Assembly (NCBI RefSeq): GCF_001638985.1
Contig: NW_017265137.1
Location: forward strand, 2,233,554 to 2,297,553
Direction of reading: 5' to 3'
Origin: Phycomyces blakesleeanus NRRL 1555(-)
Lineage: Eukaryota > Mucoromycota > Mucoromycetes > Mucorales > Phycomycetaceae
Length of the DNA stretch: 64,000 nucleotides
Positions 57,903-64,000 of this stretch are shown in pieces. A program made the position numbers and the translations under genes. The stretch's first letter is position 1, and each line of letters begins with the position of its first letter. The notes beneath the pieces are model-generated. The model made no database searches. It was not told the DNA's origin and saw only the letters and a list, made by a program, of their open reading frames with translations.

Positions 57903-59332
57903 TCAACTCTCTATATTCTCTTTATCTTCACTGTCGCGTTTATTGTTTCCTCGTGCTAGATTACGAACAGGTAACTTGAGTCCCTGACGGGCGAGGTGTT
58001 TTGCGAGATTGCTAGATTCTTAAACAAGATATAAGTACACGTATACGTTTATATGTTCGTAAATGAAGAAAGAAGCAAATGTCTATTTACCTTTCATCCC
58101 CGGAAAAGTTTTTGCTGTGTACACCACAAATGGTTCTGTGAATACGCAGGTTGTGGAAGCACTCCTGTTTTGGTATATCACAAGAATACAAGCATTAATA
58201 TTATTAATATAAATATTAGTATAAATGATAATATAAATAATAATATGGAAATGGAAATGAATGAATTTACATAATTTTCACAATCTCTTAAAAGAGGATA
58301 CTTGTACAAAAGGTAATCAGATTTGTAGATTGTTATATCTTTTTTTTTGTATAGGTATATGTTTACAGCACAAACACATACCTTGTCAAATGAATCAACG
58401 TAAATTTTAAGCGGTACTGGCCCGGCATTCGCACACTCAGCTCGGGAAAAGAAAAGTAAGTTCCGGTCTTATTGTCAAGACCTTTGAGCGGAAGAGGTGA
58501 ACTGACGGTAGATCCGAGTAAGATGCGAAACGCGACCGATGCAGGGCCTTTTAAGACATCGATTTGGTGCTGCATATCAACCGACCAGAGAGAGGCGTGA
58601 ACAACGAAAAATGGCATTTCTACACAGCTAGATAAAACACGTTAACACCCACACGTGTAACACACTACTCTTACACTCACTCCTGATCGAGAAAACCTGC
58701 TTGGTTGCGTACTATGAGACGAATCACAGGCGCGGGATCGATCGGTCGTCTGTCTTTTTCTCCAAATCCGCACATTCTACACTGCTGAGGCTGCTCTACA
58801 ATCTCAAGTTCATAACTTCTGTAGATAATTTGTATAAGTATATTATAATATATATATGTACATTTATATGATGTAATAGCCCCCCCCCCCAAAAAAAAAA
58901 AATAAAATAAAATAAAATAGAGTATATATATATATATTTATATATTTATATATGTGTGTGTGTATGTTGTACTAACCTTGGGTTTGTGTCTTGCATTTGT
59001 ACATCAGCAGCCAGTTGGGCCGATGAATAGAATGGAAATTGGCTGACCATAGTCTCTACATTATTTGTTCGCTTTGTTATCATATGGGCATTTCCCCACT
59101 GAGACTCGGGGGGATATTGGTAGGTTGGCTGGGATTGGTCCTGAGTTGAAGATTGGAGGAGTTCTTGGTTGGTGATAGGGTGAGGAATAGCAAAATCTTG
59201 GTTTATAGGATACTGGTTTGGCTGAAGAGATTCTGGATAGATGCTTAAGTCTAGGTCATCCCAAGAATAATATTGTTGTCTAGAAGAAAGATACCCTTCG
59301 TCTGTAGAGCCAGGTTCAGAAGAATGGTTCAT
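57903..59332 (-). CDS. Velvet-domain transcriptional regulator
   Basis: Velvet proteins are fungal NF-kB-fold DNA-binding regulators that form homo- and heterodimers and control development, sporulation and secondary metabolism. Five exons (59332-58977, 58818-58681, 58627-58382, 58164-58091, 58018-57903) give 309 residues. The first 118 residues are Gln/Pro/Ser-rich and disordered. The velvet domain then runs to about residue 290: YELEIVEQPQQCRMCGFGEK, DRRPIDPAPVIRLIV, FFVVHASLW, the G(S)TVSSPLPLKGLDNKTGTYF block, FPELSVRMPGQYRLKFTLI, TEPFVVYTAKTFPGM and ESSNLAKHLARQGLKL. An upstream in-frame TGA fixes the start region. It may be a VelB, VelC or VosA relative; which one is not decided. Confidence 0.94.
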
Positions 59333-61847
59333 GTCAGGAAATCAATAGCAGCAATAATAATAGTGGTAGCAGTAATAAGATGTAAATGGAAATGTGAAGG
59401 GGTGGTGAAGAAAGAGAAAGAGAAAGAAAGAAAGAGAGAAAGAGAAAGAGGGGTGGGTTGAAAAGACTAGTGATTTATTAAAGTAATAAAAAAAAATAAC
59501 AATAGACAGACTTTATTCGACTGTCATAAATTTGTGAGAGGAACAAAAAGATCGCAAAAAGATTAATCTTTTATTTTTTCGTATTTTATTTAAAAAAAAA
59601 TCAAATTCAAATTCTTCTTATTATTATTTTTAAAGAAGCGCAGCCGATTTGACGGACCTGAATATGTTTTATCCAAATATGTCACCTCCAGGGACAATAG
59701 AGATGCTTGATTTTATTATTATTATTATCAGCATTGTATTTAATACATCTTTTAACCATATAGGTAATTTGTTGCTAGGGGGCATTACAATTCAAAATAA
59801 TATTAATAATATTAATACTCTTTAATAGCATAATACATATAAAACTCACACTAAGTAAAACAAGACTGAAGCATTTAATCAATATTTGATTGGATAAAGC
59901 AAAAATGTAGTTTAAAGTTGGCCACGCGACCTGTAGAGTTCATTTACTGGCAATAATAATAGCAAAAAAAAGAATTTATCTTGTGTGTGTATTTTAGGTT
60001 ATAATATATATGTATTAGCTTTTTTTATATGCAATATATCATTATCACAAGATATATATATAACCATGGTTACTTATTGTATTGAGTCGTGGCTTATTAA
60101 ACATAATAAGGGCCGATCCATTTAGAGTATAATCTGAAAATGAATTAATTAAGAAATTCCATCATATCGACCTTACCGTTTTCTTCCTTTCTTTTGTGAT
60201 TAATTATGTTGCAAAAAATAAAACAAGAATAAAAAGAAGAAAGAAGAAAAATTGCAAAACTTCTCGGCTCATATTTCCTTTGTGTTTCCATATTACAGTT
60301 ATTCGGTAGCTGGTCTACCAAGAAACAGGTCCCATCTGATTACACTTTCTGTCAAAAAATAATAAAAGTGGTAATCCCATCAGCCACGACAGAAGAAAGA
60401 AGAAATTAGATCCAAACCAGGACTGTTGCAGTTTATTTTATTTTAGATTACTTTATCTTTTTCTACACTTAATCGATGTCTTTGTAAGCTTATACATATA
60501 TGAGCTAAAATAATGTCTTTGTTTGTTTCAAAGACTTGGCATTTTTTTTATCTCTATTATCTTTGTAGCTAACACCATTACGATTATCTACAAATTTTCT
60601 ACAGCTCACAACTGTAGTACAACACTCCAAGCAAAATGTTTATTCTCGGCGCTTTTTCTATTCTATTCTTTTCTTTTCTTTCCTCTTTTCGTTACACCCA
60701 AAACATCAGGACGAATAGGCTGTTGATTATATAGATTGTTAAAGGCATTTGCTATTATTATTTATCTCCTCTTTATGGGCTGGTGACAAATATTTAGAGA
60801 CTAGTACAAAGAAGAAAACAAAAAAAAAGCTCAATTAAATTAGTAACCACGTTGAGGTTGTCCCGGCTCTATCAGTCAGTCTGATCTCTGTGTCACAATA
60901 TACCCTTAAGAATTTCATGTTGCTAAAACCCCACAATGTGTCTAAAATTGTATTTAGACAATACATTCTTATCTTCCCTGATTATTACAGAGTAATATGC
61001 ATTCGAATTGAATTGAATTGAATTGAACTCGCAATGATGTCTATTTTTAGATGTTTTTAATATCTTTTCAGGTTAATTAAAGGTGTCAATCACGTTATCT
61101 TTATCAAAAAAAAAAAGGGTGGAAGAAACAGCGGATAGCTAAAAATATTCTCAGTCCAAGCTTTGCAGTAACCAAAGGACATGGCTCGATTAAAGCGGAA
61201 TAACCACAGAATTACAGACTACAAGTCGTATGTTTTGTTCCTTCAATTAGCTTGCGTGTCACTTTGATAATTCAATAACCAATTTATATATATTTTATAT
61301 ATATATTTCTTGATCGATGTGCATGTTGTACGGAGTTTTTCTTTTACAGTTAGTTCTAAAAAAAGTAATTCTTTAAAAACCACACAGAGAGAATTGTGAA
61401 GAAATCAATTAGCCTAAAATAACAGACTGACAAACCACACACAAAAAAAAATAATTTTTATATATTTATCTGTGGCGGGTTATTAAACAACAAAAATAGA
61501 TTTTCTTATTCTTTCCTTGTCCTAAACAAGGTAAAGGCTAAAATACAGTGGCGTTTATCTAGCGTATATCGATTATAGATTTCTATTACTCTCTTCCTAC
61601 TCGTCTATTCTATGCTTTTTTTCTTTTCTTTTTCTTCCTTGTTTGGTAAAGGGCAAGAATTTTAGCCTTACACAAAACTGGTTCACAAAATATCCAAAAG
61701 GAGAAGCCAAAATTGATTTCTGATTGGGCCAATTTTTTTTAAAAAAAAAAACGCACACACCTCTATTTATATATATTTTTGGCTTTATGAAAAGTATGTT
61801 CAATAATTCATTTTTGCATACTGATACCTAAATTTTTCTTTATTTAA
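59333..61847. other. Intergenic region upstream of the velvet gene
   Basis: The velvet promoter region begins with GA-rich DNA (59405-59450). The rest is AT-rich with (TTA)n, GAATT repeats (about 61004-61026) and homopolymers. No gene recognised. Confidence 0.45.
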
Positions 61848-62080
61848 GGGGCTTCTCAAGCACCCGCCAAGGTCCTAAATGTTGGCGGTGATTTCCATAT
61901 ACGGATTGGCGAGAGTTTCTTAAATTAGTAACCTTCGCCAAAAGTTTGGCGACGGCAGAAGTCGAATCCAAAGTTTTGGTGAATCGCCAACAAAATTGGC
62001 TAAATTAGGAAATCTTCGCTAATACTTATTTGGATTTCAACGCCAACTTTTAGGTCTTTGGCGAGTGCTTGAGAAGGCCC
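61848..62080. mobile_element. 233-bp PIF/Harbinger-like MITE
   Basis: Inverted terminal repeats of about 43 bp (from GGGGCTTCTCAAGCACCCGC at 61848 and, on the other strand, GGGCCTTCTCAAGCACTCGC at 62080) match at about 37 positions. The element is flanked by TAA on both sides (61845-61847 and 62081-62083). The inside is rich in CGCCAA/TTGGCG sub-repeats facing both ways, so a single strand could fold into a compact structure. It is non-coding. Confidence 0.85.
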
Positions 62081-62488
62081 TAACATATATTATCCTTAGT
62101 TCCATAATTTTGTTTAGTTTGAAATAATACCTATTGAGCTTGGTTTATTCATTTTAGTCAATAGTAGTAGATAGACAATTGAGAAAACAAGCACCCAAAA
62201 AAATAAAATAAGAAAGAATAAAAATAAAGGGTCGGTATCACATGAAAATACTAGAAACCAATTGCACAATTGTTCTAACTGAGTGTTAAATATAATTTTT
62301 TTGTTTGTTTGTATGGAGCTGTGACAGGCTCAGATTTATTAAAGTTCTCTGTGAGTAGGGCAAAAGAGAAAATTACAACATTTGTTTTGAGGGTTTATGG
62401 GGGTTATTTGATGTTTTTGGCTTTTTGGTTTTTGACTTGTTTTTGTGTGATTTGAACTTTTTTTTTTTGCTGAAATGTTAATGTGGTG
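62081..62488. other. Intergenic region
   Basis: AT-rich with poly-T near 62459-62470, which on the minus strand is an A-run just after the retrotransposon remnant's stop codon and could be its tail. No gene. Confidence 0.4.
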
Positions 62489-62824
62489 TTATGCGAGGGA
62501 AGAGTCAGCGGAGTCAAGCTCGAGCTCTGAGCAGAGACGGGAGATTGATTTCCTAGCAGTGGCAAGAACCAAGGAAGGTAAAAAAGGAGCAGAATTAAAG
62601 TGGAGTGCCCAATGGTGGTCCCAGATAGCAAGGATGGTCAGTCCGAAAACCGAGGCGGCTGTCATACTGGGGTTCAGCGTAGGAGGGAAGAGAAAGGATG
62701 TGAATGCCGAGGAAAGTGCAGAAGGTGGTGGGACGGTGCCGAAAAATTCTAACCAAATGCCTAACCACACCGCAGATTTCAAAGGACAAGAAAGAAGAAA
62801 ATGCTCTTGCGTCTCGATTGACAT
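62489..62824 (-). pseudogene. Non-LTR retrotransposon 3' fragment (zf-RVT region)
   Basis: A 111-codon frame reads ETQEHFLLSCPLKSAVWLGI and later ILAIWDHHWALHFNSAPFLP, ending in a stop. This is the zinc-binding tail that follows reverse transcriptase in LINE ORF2 proteins. It matches the pattern of the 47589-47945 remnant (AIWSTQFRIVFDN). The reverse transcriptase itself is absent, so the copy is 5'-truncated. It is much less AT-rich than the flanks and less decayed than the other copy. Confidence 0.65.
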
Positions 62825-64000
62825 CTGGCAGAATTAAATATAATTGTAACAACGGGATTATATCTATAGGGTGAGTCTAATGGTCAAAATAAAGAAGGAT
62901 CAAAATGTTCTTTAATTATTATCACTAGTGTTCTTTCTTTTACGTATTTTAGATTTAGCTTCAATATTAGAAAGATACGCTTGGCAGGATAGCAGTCGCA
63001 ACTATAGACATTACATGGCCAATCGCATGTTCAAAATAACAAACTTGCGTTTTATTCTCAATACTCACAAATGGGTCTGTGCCAAAATGAAAGATTTTTT
63101 ATTTATTTTATGTATATATATTTGTTTTGGACTTACCACCCCCTATAGTTGAGGATATACATGCACGTATTAACCAGCTCATTTGACTCAATTTTTTATT
63201 TGTCTTTAAACATCCTATCTAACCGCAGCCACATAAGTTACCTTGAAAATTAGACCGATGTAAGCCAAGCAAAACATAGCAAATTATCTATTTTTTGTAA
63301 TGGATAGAAAATTATCTTTAGTTAATTTACGGGTAATTATCCAACTAAAGCCGCGACCTTGGTAACATTCACTTTCCAATAAAACAATATATAATATTTA
63401 TATAAAGGCCTGTGCTAAACACAGAATAAGAGGTAAATAAAATATACAATACAGAAAAAATTGAAAGAAAGAAAGAGAAAAAAAAATCAGTAAATATACC
63501 CGCCTGTTGTATATTTACACACACAATCTTAGAAAATTCAATGATCATTGTTACACCTATGTTTTCATGTTTTTTATTTTTATGATTTATATTAAAGAAG
63601 TATACATCCTTGTTTTTATTTTTAAAAAAAAAAACAATAAACATCAATATATATATAATGATTTACTATCTATTAATTCATTTTTGGATTCTTGGGTTTG
63701 CTTTTCAGTAGTCAAAGATCAATTGAGTTATGTTTTGGTTAAATGCTGTTCACCGAAAGCCCTAGATATTAATCGGTTCAGTGAAAAGCATTCAAAGATC
63801 GGGTTTTGTGTTCCTGAGAGGAGTTTGATAATTAGAATAGAAAAAAAAAATAGAAAATATAGAATAATAATAAAAAGAAATCGAACAAACACCAGAACAC
63901 CGCCATCGTCTTGACAGTTCCTATGCCGAGAAGAAAGAGAGAAATACTATTTTACCGAAAATAATGACCCAAACATTCACCAAAGGCTGTATTAGGACTA
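62825..64000. other. Right-edge region with one exon-like island
   Basis: After a TTTTAG acceptor the plus strand at 62953-63150 reads LASILERYAWQDSSRNYRHY, then MANRMFKITNLRFILNTHKW, before a stop. It looks coding but matches no family by eye and has no linked exons. The rest is AT-rich, with a 135-codon frame at 63507-63914 that is mostly low-complexity. Confidence 0.3.

Noticed and set aside
57068..57906. Overlapping minus-strand frames of 95-249 codons rich in Phe/Leu/Ser/Tyr
   Set aside because: Low-complexity translation of AG-rich simple sequence downstream of the velvet gene; no splice-supported protein.
63507..63914. 135-codon frame near the right edge
   Set aside because: Mostly Ile/Lys/Tyr-rich AT translation; only a short middle part looks coding and nothing supports splicing.
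1..64000. tRNA, rRNA and CRISPR arrays
   Set aside because: No sequence with a full cloverleaf and T-loop, no rRNA-like stretch and no spaced identical repeats were seen. The tandem repeats present are microsatellites.

Overview
The window is nuclear DNA from a filamentous fungus, most likely an early-diverging Mucoromycota (zygomycete) genome. The reasons are many short GT-AG introns (about 50 to 180 bases), very AT-rich intergenic DNA full of microsatellites and homopolymers, a velvet-domain regulator, and C-ending codons in the highly expressed genes (ARB1, uL16). The assignment to Mucoromycota is inference; the fungal gene set and splicing are read directly. Gene models were built by joining exons whose splice phases agree and whose translation matches a known family.

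Layout. 797-5786 (+): a 20-exon exportin-1/CRM1, unusually divergent. 6082-7930 (-): a J-domain protein joined to a TMEM185-like membrane domain. 8057-11630 (-): a Gyp7-type Rab GAP with a long Gln/Pro/Tyr-rich N-terminus. 11.6-17.3 kb is mostly simple sequence. 17.3-23.5 kb is compact: a SAM methyltransferase (+), an AIM41-like GatB/YqeY protein (-), NIP7 (-) and SLX1 (+) sharing a 306-base promoter, and a 34-codon ORF (-). 27367-29421 (+) is the ABC-F protein ARB1, with a large hairpin in its only intron. 29.4-35.4 kb is gene-poor but has exon-like islands on the minus strand. 35399-37121 (+) is a PAP2-type lipid phosphatase. 40714-41970 (+) is a Pho80-type cyclin, facing a prolyl-hydroxylase-like 2OG dioxygenase at 42674-43795 (-).

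44-49.2 kb is a transposon-rich stretch. It has a 370-base inverted-repeat element, degenerate non-LTR retrotransposon pieces, a spliced orphan membrane protein (44973-46206, -), and a PIF/Harbinger-like element with a second one inserted in it. 49571-50221 (-) encodes ribosomal protein uL16, with a probable 5'UTR intron. 50.4-57.9 kb lacks a confident gene but has several exon-like islands. 57903-59332 (-) is a velvet-domain protein. The right edge holds another TAA-flanked MITE (61848-62080) and a second retrotransposon remnant.

Functionally the genes are mostly housekeeping: 60S biogenesis (NIP7, ARB1, uL16), nuclear export, vesicle traffic, genome stability (SLX1) and lipid metabolism. 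They are not arranged as a pathway cluster. The most notable material is the divergent CRM1, the J-domain/TMEM185 architecture, the ARB1 intron hairpin, and the set of non-autonomous DNA transposons with recognisable ends and target duplications.
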